DNA from: Guillardia theta CCMP2712
Lineage: Eukaryota; Cryptophyceae; Pyrenomonadales; Geminigeraceae
Reading direction: 5' to 3'
Assembly: GCF_000315625.1 (NCBI RefSeq)
Contig: NW_005434662.1
Location: forward strand, 799,842 to 863,841
DNA: 64,000 nucleotides
Positions 1 to 8,833 of this stretch are shown piece by piece; the first letter of the stretch is position 1; the number at the start of each line of letters is the position of its first letter. The translations under genes and the position numbers were made by a program. The notes under the pieces were generated by a model. It had not been told where the DNA came from. It made no database searches and worked only from the letters and a program-made list of their open reading frames with translations.

Positions 1-1115
1 GGGAGGGAGGGGGGTGTCCGTATTCCATACGCACATGCTGCTCAACTCATCAGATACACAAAATCAGCTCAACGTCACACACTTATCCAACGTGTAGAGA
101 ATCTCGACGGGGCGGCCTGAGCACGTGGGGTTGACAATGGAGGGTTGAGATCAATCTCACGAGTTTGCCAGGAATCGGCGAAGGAGGAGAAGGGAAGTTA
201 GTAAGGCAGTAGACCGACATGTAATTGGTGCCTTGACTGGTATTGCTCGTGTCAAGCGGCAGACAACTTTGAGGCTTGCATGCTGAAGTGATGGCGGCTC
301 CTGCTATCAGATGGTTTGAAAGAGTCAGGGTTGGCATGAGTGAAAGTATAAAACCTGCTGAATCACATTGGTACACGTCGAATCACTGTAGAAATCTTGT
401 ATGATGAGAGAAGTACAGAGCTGTGCGTTGCTTTGAATCGCTAACTTCGTCATATTTTGATTCATTTGAGTGCATCTGCAGCAAACCAAGACAAGCGTCA
501 CAAGTCGAGGAGATCATGGACGAGTTCAAAAGCATCTCCAAGACGTACTGCTGCGACGTCGACGAAAACGTCTGATTGGAATAACAGTTGGAACACTTGA
601 AACTTCGTCAGACTCATGTAGACAGCGACGAAGTTGCATACGGTGCTGTCACGACAGTGAGACAATGCTCTGGTGCTGCAAGTGTAGCTCAAGTAGTCCT
701 CACTTGACGGAAGAGCATCCGTGAAAATGTCCTGCATGCAATCAGGACGAGGAATCGTGTCACGGGTATCAAACCATGTAGGGAATGCACTGCGATTGTC
801 CAACCAGATGAATCGCGTTCAGATTGTTAACGCCACAACTGGTTGCCGTCTCTGAGAAGTAACTGTTGTGAGGTCAGTTCAAGCTCCAGAGCGAATAAAG
901 AGTCTACAAGGTCGTGAGGTATGTCGCATCAGGCGTTAGCAAGGACGTCAACTGAGATGGATTTGAGAAGAGCTGGTTGGTACAAATCCTGTGATGCTTT
1001 TCTCAGAGAAAAGATGATCAGTAGACAGACAGGAACCTTGACTCATAATAGGTGATCTTGTTGAAGTAGGTCTTCTTCTGGCAATTGAGGGGTGTGCATG
1101 GTTGGTCGACCTTCA
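1..1115. other. no gene recognised
   Basis: All short reading frames here lack recognisable domain motifs, and I could not join any of them through convincing GT-AG splice pairs. I see nothing I can name in this stretch. Confidence 0.4.
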
Positions 1116-1710
1116 TCAGCTGCAGCAAATTCCGTTGACAAGGTTGCCTCCTCCTCCATCACTCAACTCACGAGAGCATTCCTCGTGGCCTTGCGGTAGA
1201 TGATCTCGTACGGGTTGGTCGAGCATGTGCTGTCGGTATACCTCTCGATCAGCATCCACTGAGTCGAACACTTGGCCAGACTGCATCTGCAAGTAGCTCA
1301 ACAAGCGTGAGAGAGGAGCTGGGCGTACTTGGTGTATCTTCCCCCGCACGTCTCAAGCTCGCTCGTCCAATCGATCACAGCTCCGCCTTGCGTGAGAGGA
1401 CGAGCCCTGCCCAGTTCCTTGTGGTCACGAAGAGAGCAGAGGAGGTCTCATCATACCCCTGGAAGAAGTTGAACTGCTCTGCGGAGTACTGTCTGGATGC
1501 GCATGTCGGCTGTGTGCATGAGGAGCACGCGTTGTCAAGTTCGATCTGAACCCATGTAGGACAGGCGGCGGTGGAAGGAGTCTTGGAAGCAGCTGCGCAC
1601 ATCCTGCAGCACAGGAGTCACAGAAGGCGCTGGGGGTGCGAAGCACCAACCCTAACAGCCCCAGCATGTTGTTGGTCACTCTGAGAGCACTGGTAGTTCC
1701 ACACACTGCC
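1116..1710 (-). CDS. possible exons of an unresolved Cys-containing protein
   Basis: I do not recognise this gene. Several minus-strand segments read like coding exons although no single frame is continuous. One, near 1,700-1,620, contains WLKDGSVWNYQCSQSD. A second, near 1,560-1,380, contains CSSCTQPTCASRQYSAEQ. A third, near 1,275-1,185, contains TDSTCSTNPYEIIYRK and is followed by a GTGAGT donor. The repeated Cys pairs and acidic or Tyr-rich context suggest an extracellular or lumenal protein (inference). Neither start nor stop could be fixed and the splice phases do not all agree, so the limits given only enclose the suggestive segments. It could also be a decayed gene. Confidence 0.22.
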
Positions 1711-2102
1711 ATCCTTCAGCCAATCGAGCACAGGAACCTCCAGCAGCAGACCTGCTCGTCAGCCTCAGGCAGCTCAGCAACGCCAGCCCGCGCGCCATGG
1801 CCTTGGCCGTCCCTCCCGCCATCCCTGGGCCTCACACCGGCGCCCTCCCTCCTCCTTCCACCTCCCGCCCCCACCTCTCCTTTCCAAAGCTCTTGGCGCT
1901 GCCAGGGGAAGCATGCTAGAGGAGGAGCAACGAGACTCTGAGAGGGGCTCTTGAGACCAGGATGACTCAGGCGGAGAGGTCAGAGGAACGCGGATCAAGC
2001 TCCTCATCGACTCGTGTAAGTTTTGTGTTGTGCGCTCATGCACATCGAGCGAGACTGCTGGAAGCGTCGAGAAGAGAGAAAAGGAGTCGATCGACTTGAA
2101 TT

Positions 2103-3872
2103 CTATGCTCTATTCTTGCATCGTTGCAGGAAAAAATAAGCATCTTCACGCCCTACGGGATCTAAACTCACCACCTCCCATTCAGGAGCCCCATGATCAT
2201 TCACCGAACCCGCGTTGGAGATTCTTCTTAGAGTGAACACTCCCTCGAGATGAGTGAGCCTAGCTGAAAACTTGTGTCTGATAACAACAATCAGCATGCG
2301 TTGGTGCGAGCCGCAAGCGAACCCACCTGCATGTGCTTTTTGCCTTCTTATCTAACGAACAATATTCTCTGAAATAAACAAGTTCAACAACAAGGGCACG
2401 CGATGATGTATGCTTCACCTGCAGCTGATCCCCATGATTGAAGCAACCATGGCGTCAGGTAATTGTATGGTGCTTGTCTGTGAACCATCATCGATTCCCA
2501 CGAGCAAGGAGAATTCTCCATCAAACAAGAATTTGACCACGTGGGTAACGGCTGCTTTCACTCGGAAAGCTTTCTGGAAGTCTTTCTGGTCTTTGAGATC
2601 GATGAGGTAGAACAGTTGCGCACATGGTTGACTTCGGTTGACTTCTATAGCTTCACATCGGTCCGCCTCCTTCGGTGCTGGTACGTTGGCTGCTGCAGGT
2701 GCTCTAGGTCGCTCCTGTTGTTCTTCGGCCTCGGCTTCCTGCACACTAGAATTCAGAGCAATCTCATCAAAGCAGAGGCAGGACCAGCATGATGGCATAA
2801 GCCGGATCTTCGGAGATCAGATCTGCTGTATCCTCCTCCTCCACCGCTTCTGCCTCCGCCGCCGCCGCCGCTCGATCGAGCTCCTCATACATGACGATGT
2901 CGTGTTCAGAAGAATGGGGCGGATGATCCTGCACTTCAGAAACAGGGCCTGACTGTTCGTCATTTAAGAAAGTGAACGAAAGAGGCGCATGCTCAGAGCG
3001 AGTGGTAGCAGAAGATCGGTCGAGGGTTTCGTACACGGGTTCACCAATCCTTTCACCAATCACATTGCCCCTGTTCTGATTCGTGCTCCTCATGAAGTCG
3101 TTGGCAGATATTCGGCTCCCTGATTGAGCCAACGCATTCACTTCTCGTCGCCGACTTGGCTGGTTGGCATCAAAATCCTCCTGATTGCTGATTTCGTCGT
3201 CCATAGGATCATTTGCAATCAACTGAAGTCTTTTCCTGGATTTCTCCAGCTCGGCCATGGCCTTTTGCCTCTTCTTCTCTAGATCTGAGCACATACCCCC
3301 AAGAACACAGAGATTGTGCGGACCAAATAGAGCCACACCGCGTCTCATCTCAAAATCCTTGACAAGTACTTTCACACCCGCGGGAGAATTCACGCTCAAA
3401 TCTCGGATCTCATTCAACTCCAACCCACAAATATTTTCGGTTCCATCCGTGAGAAGTAGTTTCAACATCCTTCCTCTCGTATCTGCCAATCGGTGCTCAT
3501 TCGGCTCTGAGATGTTGATGACTTCGTCGATCTGAAAATGCTGTTTCACACAGCGACCAACTCGGTCATTTTATTCTTACCTGGAGCACGAATGTTCCGC
3601 TCACTGTTTGCTTGTGCATAGACCTTATCCCAGGAGGCAGACAAGCTCTGCCTGACAGTCTGAGATCGGAGTAGAGCGCGAGCTCATAGAGTTCTTTGTC
3701 GGCATCTCTCCCCGTTCTTCTACATGCTCGATGTGCCTGCAAGCATTCTCATCTCACACAGCGGTAGTGAAGACCTCACCTGTCGCAGCCAGCCATCCTC
3801 GAGATGAAAGCCAAGAGACTTGAGACTTGCTCCCAGGCTCCCAGCCCCACCATCGGCGCCCTCCACTCGCAT
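2103..3872 (-). CDS. RMI1: RMI1, RecQ-mediated genome instability protein 1
   Basis: RMI1 is the OB-fold subunit of the BLM(Sgs1)-TopoIII-RMI complex that dissolves double Holliday junctions in the nucleus. Six exons were placed: 3872-3780, 3736-3581, 3531-2785, 2738-2419, 2368-2327 and 2277-2103. Their introns are 43-50 nt, and together they give 510 residues in one frame (human RMI1 is 625). The N-terminal helix region contains LGFHLEDGWLRQ. The OB1 core contains GRMLKLLLTDG and ends in LFGPHNLCVLGG, the most diagnostic block. An acidic, Ala-rich linker follows. The C-terminal OB2 contains LLVGIDDGSQTSTIQLPD and MGIS, the RMI2-binding fold in animals. The frame stays open upstream to 3908 without an ATG, so 3872 is the first usable start. 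The gene is divergent from the membrane protein at 4295, with an E2F-like site between them. Confidence 0.88.
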
Positions 3873-3910
3873 CCGAGCCTCCTCCTCGTCCAGGTACTGA
3901 CCCCACAAGA

Positions 3911-3921
3911 TTTCCCGCCAA
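3911..3921. promoter_or_regulatory. E2F-like site upstream of RMI1
   Basis: TTTCCCGCCAA lies 39-49 bp upstream of the RMI1 start codon. It matches the classical E2F/DP site TTTSSCGC and its extended form TTTCCCGCCAAA. E2F control of replication and repair genes is established in plants and animals; its use here is inferred. Confidence 0.45.
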
Positions 3922-4294
3922 GTGACTTCCGGAGCTCGACGGTTACAACGGTTTAACGGTTATCATTCAGTCACGGCGCCGCCTGGCCACTACTCTGGCC
4001 ACTACTTCACTTTTCGGGGAAGAGGGGGGATGAGGCTAGGGGCAATGAGTCATGCCGGGGAGGCGGGAAGGGAGCGCGAGCAGTTGAAGGAGGAGATAAA
4101 AGAGAGTTGATCTTGTTGTGTGTATGTTTGATTTCAGTTGATGGTTGTTCCTGCATTCTTGTCTCTCGTTTTCTAGTGCATTTGCTCTCACTGTTGATGT
4201 GGGTCACTCTCGCTTTTTCAAACGCAAGCTGAACCTTTTGTGATGTTGAATCTTTGACATGGTTCTTTTTCTTTCGCAGAATCTTTCCGTCAGA

Positions 4295-5365
4295 ATGGAT
4301 GGGCGAAGAAGAGATGTTTCCAGGCACACTCCAACTCGACTTACAGCCGAAGACCTTCCTCCAATTCAAGTCGTCGTTTACAGAGGAGCGAAGGCAATCG
4401 TTCAAAAATTCCCAATAACGACGTTCCTGTACATCCTCGGGCTTTGCCTTATGCTTTTTGCGACTGGAATGATGCCCTCTGAAGGTGCCAACGAGGAATA
4501 TTCCCGCTTGTTGCAGGAAGCACAGTATGAGACCTCGATGGTGGACCAGCTCGAACGCAAGGTTGCTGCTCATAGCCGGAAGTATCACGAAAGCAGGGGC
4601 TTCCTGGGATTCTCTTGCGACAGCTCCTGCATGCGAGCCTATGATAACTTGCAGAAGCTTCAGAAGGAGCTGAAAGAGGCGAAGAGCCAGCAGTTCCAGG
4701 CTCTGTCCGAGGCCAAGTCCAAAGTCGGAATCTTGAGTTTGTATGCAGTCGAAGAGGCACGTGAGCTGTTCTGGGGAACGTTCGCTCAAGGGAAGGGTTT
4801 TGCTAAGCGAGCCAGCATGTGGGACCTGCTCTTCATGGGCTTGGGTTCAATGGGACGGGACGAGGGCCTCGCGTCATTCATCCTCCGCTTCGTGATACAA
4901 GTTCTCTTCAACTTCACACTGGGACTAGTCGGGGCATTGCTGGCGTTTATCTGGTACTTGTGGGATGTGGTCAGGAGCTACCAACCTGATCCCGTGACTG
5001 CTGTCGTCTCCTTCCTTCTCTTCTCCATCGCTGCCATCTCCATGGTGGCGACCTACTTGATCGCCCTCTACGGGTCCGTGGCAGCAAGTGGGTACATGAT
5101 TGTCAGGACTGCCGTCCTGGGCATCGAGAACGGAAACTCCAGAAGTGGTCCTCGGGCTCATATTGGAGGAGGATCCACAGGAGGAGACGACATCTACGTG
5201 GGCAAAAGAGTGCGGGTGGTGGGCCTGGCTGCACGCCCCGAATACAACGGAAGGCTTGGGATGGTAACGGGACAGGAAGGAGATAGAATTTTGGTCCAGC
5301 TAGACTTCCCAAGTGAGATTCTCCTCAAACTCAAACCTTCAAACATCGACGCTCACGTCGACTGA
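4295..5365 (+). CDS. conserved multi-pass membrane protein with SH3-like C-terminal domain
   Basis: I recognise this type of protein in algae and plants but have no functional name for it. The 356-residue single coding exon has a first membrane span (FLYILGLCLMLFATGMM, about residues 46-62). A lumenal coiled coil follows (about 65-150), then a central block, RASMWDLLFMGLGSMGRDE, that resembles plant and oomycete membrane proteins of unknown role. Three more spans follow (about 205-280). The soluble tail contains YVGKRVRVVGLAARPEYNGR, an SH3/KOW-like fold often seen as an accessory domain. The ATG at 4295 was chosen because TTTCGCAG just upstream looks like the acceptor of a 5' UTR intron, so the earlier ATG at 4259 would be intronic. 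The gene is divergent from RMI1. Confidence 0.75.
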   Translation: MDGRRRDVSRHTPTRLTAEDLPPIQVVVYRGAKAIVQKFPITTFLYILGLCLMLFATGMMPSEGANEEYSRLLQEAQYETSMVDQLERKVAAHSRKYHESRGFLGFSCDSSCMRAYDNLQKLQKELKEAKSQQFQALSEAKSKVGILSLYAVEEARELFWGTFAQGKGFAKRASMWDLLFMGLGSMGRDEGLASFILRFVIQVLFNFTLGLVGALLAFIWYLWDVVRSYQPDPVTAVVSFLLFSIAAISMVATYLIALYGSVAASGYMIVRTAVLGIENGNSRSGPRAHIGGGSTGGDDIYVGKRVRVVGLAARPEYNGRLGMVTGQEGDRILVQLDFPSEILLKLKPSNIDAHVD

Positions 5366-5382
5366 TCCTTCGACACTGGCGT

Positions 5383-5388
5383 AATAAA
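5383..5388 (+). terminator. AATAAA polyadenylation signal
   Basis: AATAAA lies 18 nt after the stop codon of the membrane-protein gene, the expected place for a eukaryotic poly(A) signal. Confidence 0.6.
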
Positions 5389-5414
5389 GACTTTATAACA
5401 TACGTCACTCATCC

Positions 5415-5561
5415 TCAGTCGTTCTCCTTGTCGCCTTCGCCACCCATGTTGAAGCGGATCATCTCTTGTTCTTTCCTCATCAGCAACACGATCACACCGA
5501 ACATCATCATCCCTCCCATCATCCACCACCCTCCGCCCTCCGCCATCCACGAGGCTGCCAT
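5415..5561 (-). CDS. possible 48-residue single-span membrane peptide
   Basis: An ATG-initiated minus-strand frame encodes 48 residues. A short polar start is followed by GGGWWMMGGMMMFGVIVLLM, a plausible single membrane span with a Met-rich face, and then a charged tail RKEQEMIRFN ending in DKEND. The arrangement of span, positive residues and acidic tail resembles a small tail-anchored or thylakoid peptide (inference). It is convergent with the plus-strand gene ending at 5365, whose 3' UTR it would nearly touch. It may instead be the last exon of a larger gene: TTTTTTTAG at about 5,606-5,614 on this strand could be an acceptor. Chance cannot be excluded for so short a frame. Confidence 0.3.
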   Translation of the reverse strand: MAASWMAEGGGWWMMGGMMMFGVIVLLMRKEQEMIRFNMGGEGDKEND

Positions 5562-5795
5562 CCCCCCGGCCTGGCCCCCCTCCCCACTTCTCCGTTTCTT
5601 CCTAAAAAAATTTCATATATATATGTGAAAATTTTTTCAATTTGTAGGGGCCTTATATAGCAGTACCCACCCTTTCTTGGGTGAAAGTACGTTTTTGGAT
5701 GGGGTTTGGAGGGGGTGGGTGGTTTTAGAGGGGATTTTAGGTGAATTTTAGGTGAATTTTAGGGTGTTTTTAGGGTATTATTGTTTGTATGTGTT

Positions 5796-5955
5796 GGTAT
5801 TATTATTAGGGTGTATTCTGATGTTGATTGTTGTTGGTATTATTATTAGGGTGTATTCTGATGTTGGTATTGTTGTTGGTATTATTATTAGGGTGTATTC
5901 TGATGTTGGTATTGTTGTTGGTATTATTATTAGGGTGTATTCTGATGTTGGTGCA
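5796..5955. repeat. tandem 42-bp repeat, four copies
   Basis: Copies start at 5796, 5836, 5878 and 5920. Each begins GGTATTATTATTAGGGTG and ends in TCTGATGTTG; spacing is 40, 42 and 42 bp. A shorter GGTGAATTTTA repeat lies just before. The array abuts the broken ORF region on its right. Confidence 0.9.
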
Positions 5956-6141
5956 AAAGACACGACCAAATCGACAACAGCGACACAGATTCAACTCCTG
6001 CCACTCCAAATCGCAAGGTGAAAAGATCTCTTCTTGAAGAATTCGACTTTGAAGCAAACCAACTTGCCACTCTAAGAACACCACCAAGACAACAACAGAA
6101 TACATCAACGTTCTCCAATCTACAAACCTCCAGTCACAGCC

Positions 6142-7084
6142 ATGGTCACAGTCTCCGTCAAAGCCACAGACTCGGAAGATGAAGAACAACACGCATTCAT
6201 CACCCGTTGCGCAATCTCGGATATGAAGTTCAACACTATCCCAAACCTCTCCAGATCATTGGACAAGCTGTTCCCAACCGTTGAAGAGTCAGCAAAATCA
6301 TCTTCAGCCTCCCCCGGGCCCCCTCCACAAACAACACGATCTGTACTCCAGAAACATCATCGAGCGAGCCATCAGAAAACAAGCAGATCTCTTTGTTCAA
6401 CAGCTCCTCGATTTACCAACTGATTCAGACCTGGATGGATTGTACAAGATCAACAGAACCGAAGTACTGAGATTACAACCTCTACACAAGCGACCCGGGA
6501 AAACGTCTTGGTGATGTCATACCGGTGGCAACCGATGTGTTGAACTCATCATGGGACTCGATATCACTCCATCGGACTATCAACAAATTCAAAGCCCCAA
6601 CACAACCCTCAACCCATTCAACCCGGTTTGGTCATCGATACCACAGCTCTCTACAACAGGCTTCAGACACACATCGATACTCCAACCGCATACGACGGAT
6701 TCCTCGCAGAGAAGCTCAACCTTGTCGTCCCAGCAAAGGCCGTATTGGACTATATCATCATTGGACAACTCCACATTCAGACCTTCACAGCTCTCGCAGG
6801 AATCTTCCTCGCATTCCTTAGTGATTTGCCATCACAGAACATCTACAACGCCGACAAACGCACCTTTACCTCATCATGGGCCGAAGTATACAACTTCCAG
6901 CAAATCTACAGATCCCACCTCACAACAACTCTCTACATCATCATCAAGACCTTCCTCATCGATCCGCAGAATACCACAGATATCGACTTTGACTTCCCAT
7001 ATAAGCGTCACTTCCGAGTTCAATTCCGATTCCGATACAGGTCTCGATGTCGACTCTGACTCTGACTCCGACTCCGACGCGTAA
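6142..7084 (+). pseudogene. frame-broken ORF of unknown origin, possible mobile-element remnant
   Basis: A long coding-like stretch is broken into at least three overlapping frames. Successive coherent pieces are ISDMKFNTIPNLSRSLDKLF (frame from 6142), NIIERAIRKQADLFVQQLLD (frame from 6281), GLDITPSDYQQIQ (frame from 6551), then a hydrophobic piece containing AVLDYIIIGQLHIQTFTALA (frame from 6628). A Ser-Asp repeat tail DVDSDSDSDSDSDA ends at a stop at 7084. The frame changes show no GT-AG intron signals, unlike neighbouring genes, so I read them as frameshift damage or assembly errors. Base composition is more AT-rich and A/C-skewed than in surrounding genes. I cannot name a family; a gag-like or viral structural protein is a guess. 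Confidence 0.4.
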
Positions 7085-8438
7085 AACTTAGAACATCGCG
7101 TAAAACTTTAGCCTTCTCCTAATTGACTATATATCAAAATACATTACTACAAACTCAAAACTTTCATGGCAACATCACTGAACATTACACAACATCGTGA
7201 CAAACACAAATCATTCAAACACAACAGACTTTGTCAAACTTCAGAAACACTTTCCATTCAACCTTGGACGAAATCTCATTCGACTACTTCACCCTAAACC
7301 TTAAAATCAACACTGACCTAAACTCTCTCATACTGACTCAGTGAGTCAACGCGATACTTTGCTCAAACTTTCGCCAGAAGAATAAAACTTTTAATCCTGA
7401 GGCGGACCCACAAAATACCCCTGAGCCTTGATGGACCCTTGGCCTTAACTGAACCCTTCCACACTAGCCGTTGCACCATAGACCCCCTTGGCCCCACTCT
7501 CTATCCCCTTCGACCCCTAGTAGAAGGGACCTTGAAAAATTCTGGACCCCCGGGGGGGGGGGTTATTTTGGTACCATATGTCCCCTAGGTGAACAAGGTT
7601 GGTCTTAACCACCCCATTCAGCAATCTTCTTTTCCGGTACACACACACCCCTTCTAAAGATATAAGAAGGAGGGGTGAATTTTACACCTACCCATTCTTT
7701 ATCCAACCACTACCCGCTTATTTCATGACCACCACCCTCCATTTTACTGTTACCTTACCCCTGGTCCATTGCCTGAATGTCGCTTTTGGGACTCCTCTGG
7801 TTTCAGCGTTGCAGGGGAAGAGGTGGAGAGAGGAGGAGAGGAGAGGGCGGAGGGATGGGAGAGAGAGGAGGTATCAAGGAAAGAGCCAATGACACCAGCG
7901 TGGAGTCATAGCGGGTGAATGGTAGAAAGACACTTGTGCAGAACAGCACAGCAAGGATGGAGCACTTGGAAAGTTGAGTACAAGTTGACGAGAAATTGAG
8001 GCAAGGCAGGGTAAGCTGGGGGGTTTGACAGAGACAGAGAAGTCAGAAAATTCATTAGAATAAACTGTGAGAAATGAGTTGCGCAAGATTAGAGAAGCAG
8101 AGGCGTCATCAGATAAGACCAAATGGAAAACAATTGTATAGAATTTGAGCACTTGCAAACTCGTTCTACGATGATGCATCGGAAGACAATATCATTCTAG
8201 AAGAGAGCTTTGTGCCTTTGCATTCCTACTCTTTTTGGAGGGTTGTGGAGCAGCAGATGTAAAAAGATGGTTTTGTGTCAGTATGGAGGTGGGTAGTTGT
8301 TTACCGTAAACGGAAAGGAAGGCTAAAGTGAGGAAGCGAATCTTTGCATGTGTTTGATCCAATTCTTCTGGTATCTCTTCTCTTGACTCATGCTGTGCTA
8401 GCAGGAACAAGAGGTCGCCCATCCCATCAGCGTGCAGC
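7085..8438. other. no gene seen; AT-rich then C-rich non-coding DNA
   Basis: 7,085-7,390 is AT-rich and may be the 3' flank of the broken ORF. 7,400-7,760 is C-rich with repeated ACCACCC and TACCC words and a run of 11 G at 7,552-7,562. 7,800-8,430 is purine-rich with no recognisable protein in either strand. Confidence 0.4.
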
Positions 8439-8642
8439 ATGTTCTCCCTTCTCATGTCCACCTTCAGCATGTGCTCAGCCTCTGCTTCCGCTGGAAGCGC
8501 TGCGAGCCTGGTTCCTGCCTTGTGTTACGATGCTCAGGGATGCTGCGACACAAACGAGGTGCAGGCAGTGAGAGAGAGCGTTGCCAAGTGCGTCAGCACC
8601 GACCAGATGGACGCAACAGCAACCAATACATGCTCCGGCTGA
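8439..8642 (+). CDS. hypothetical small Cys-rich protein
   Basis: The frame encodes 67 residues with no family I recognise. A small-residue and hydrophobic N-terminus (Met, Ser, Ala and Leu rich) resembles a weak signal peptide. The remainder carries ALCYDAQGCCDTNE and KCVSTDQMDATATNTCSG, with five Cys that could pair. An AATAAA at 8,709-8,714 follows the stop by 66 nt and supports a real plus-strand 3' end. The frame is also open upstream to a GCTAGCAG acceptor-like site near 8,402, so this may be the last exon of a longer gene. It is convergent with the HisC-HAD gene. Confidence 0.4.
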   Translation: MFSLLMSTFSMCSASASAGSAASLVPALCYDAQGCCDTNEVQAVRESVAKCVSTDQMDATATNTCSG

Positions 8643-8708
8643 TCCTCTTCATACCTGTTTCAACTACTCATACATCGTTTCGACAGCAATTTGTTTCGCT
8701 CTCAGTCG

Positions 8709-8714
8709 AATAAA
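8709..8714 (+). terminator. AATAAA polyadenylation signal
   Basis: AATAAA lies 66 nt beyond the stop of the small Cys-rich frame and is the main support for transcription of that strand. Confidence 0.45.
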
Positions 8715-8833
8715 AGTCTTTCTCACACTGATTATATATCAGTGGCTCCCTCTCACGTTAGATGCTCAACGCGTCAAGCACGGTCGTTACAGTGTTTGTT
8801 CAAAGTGTCGCACGGTATGCAGCTTTCAACGTA

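Noticed and set aside
3872-3908. Upstream extension of RMI1 to 3908
   Set aside because: The frame is open there but begins with TTG; no ATG precedes 3872 before an in-frame stop.
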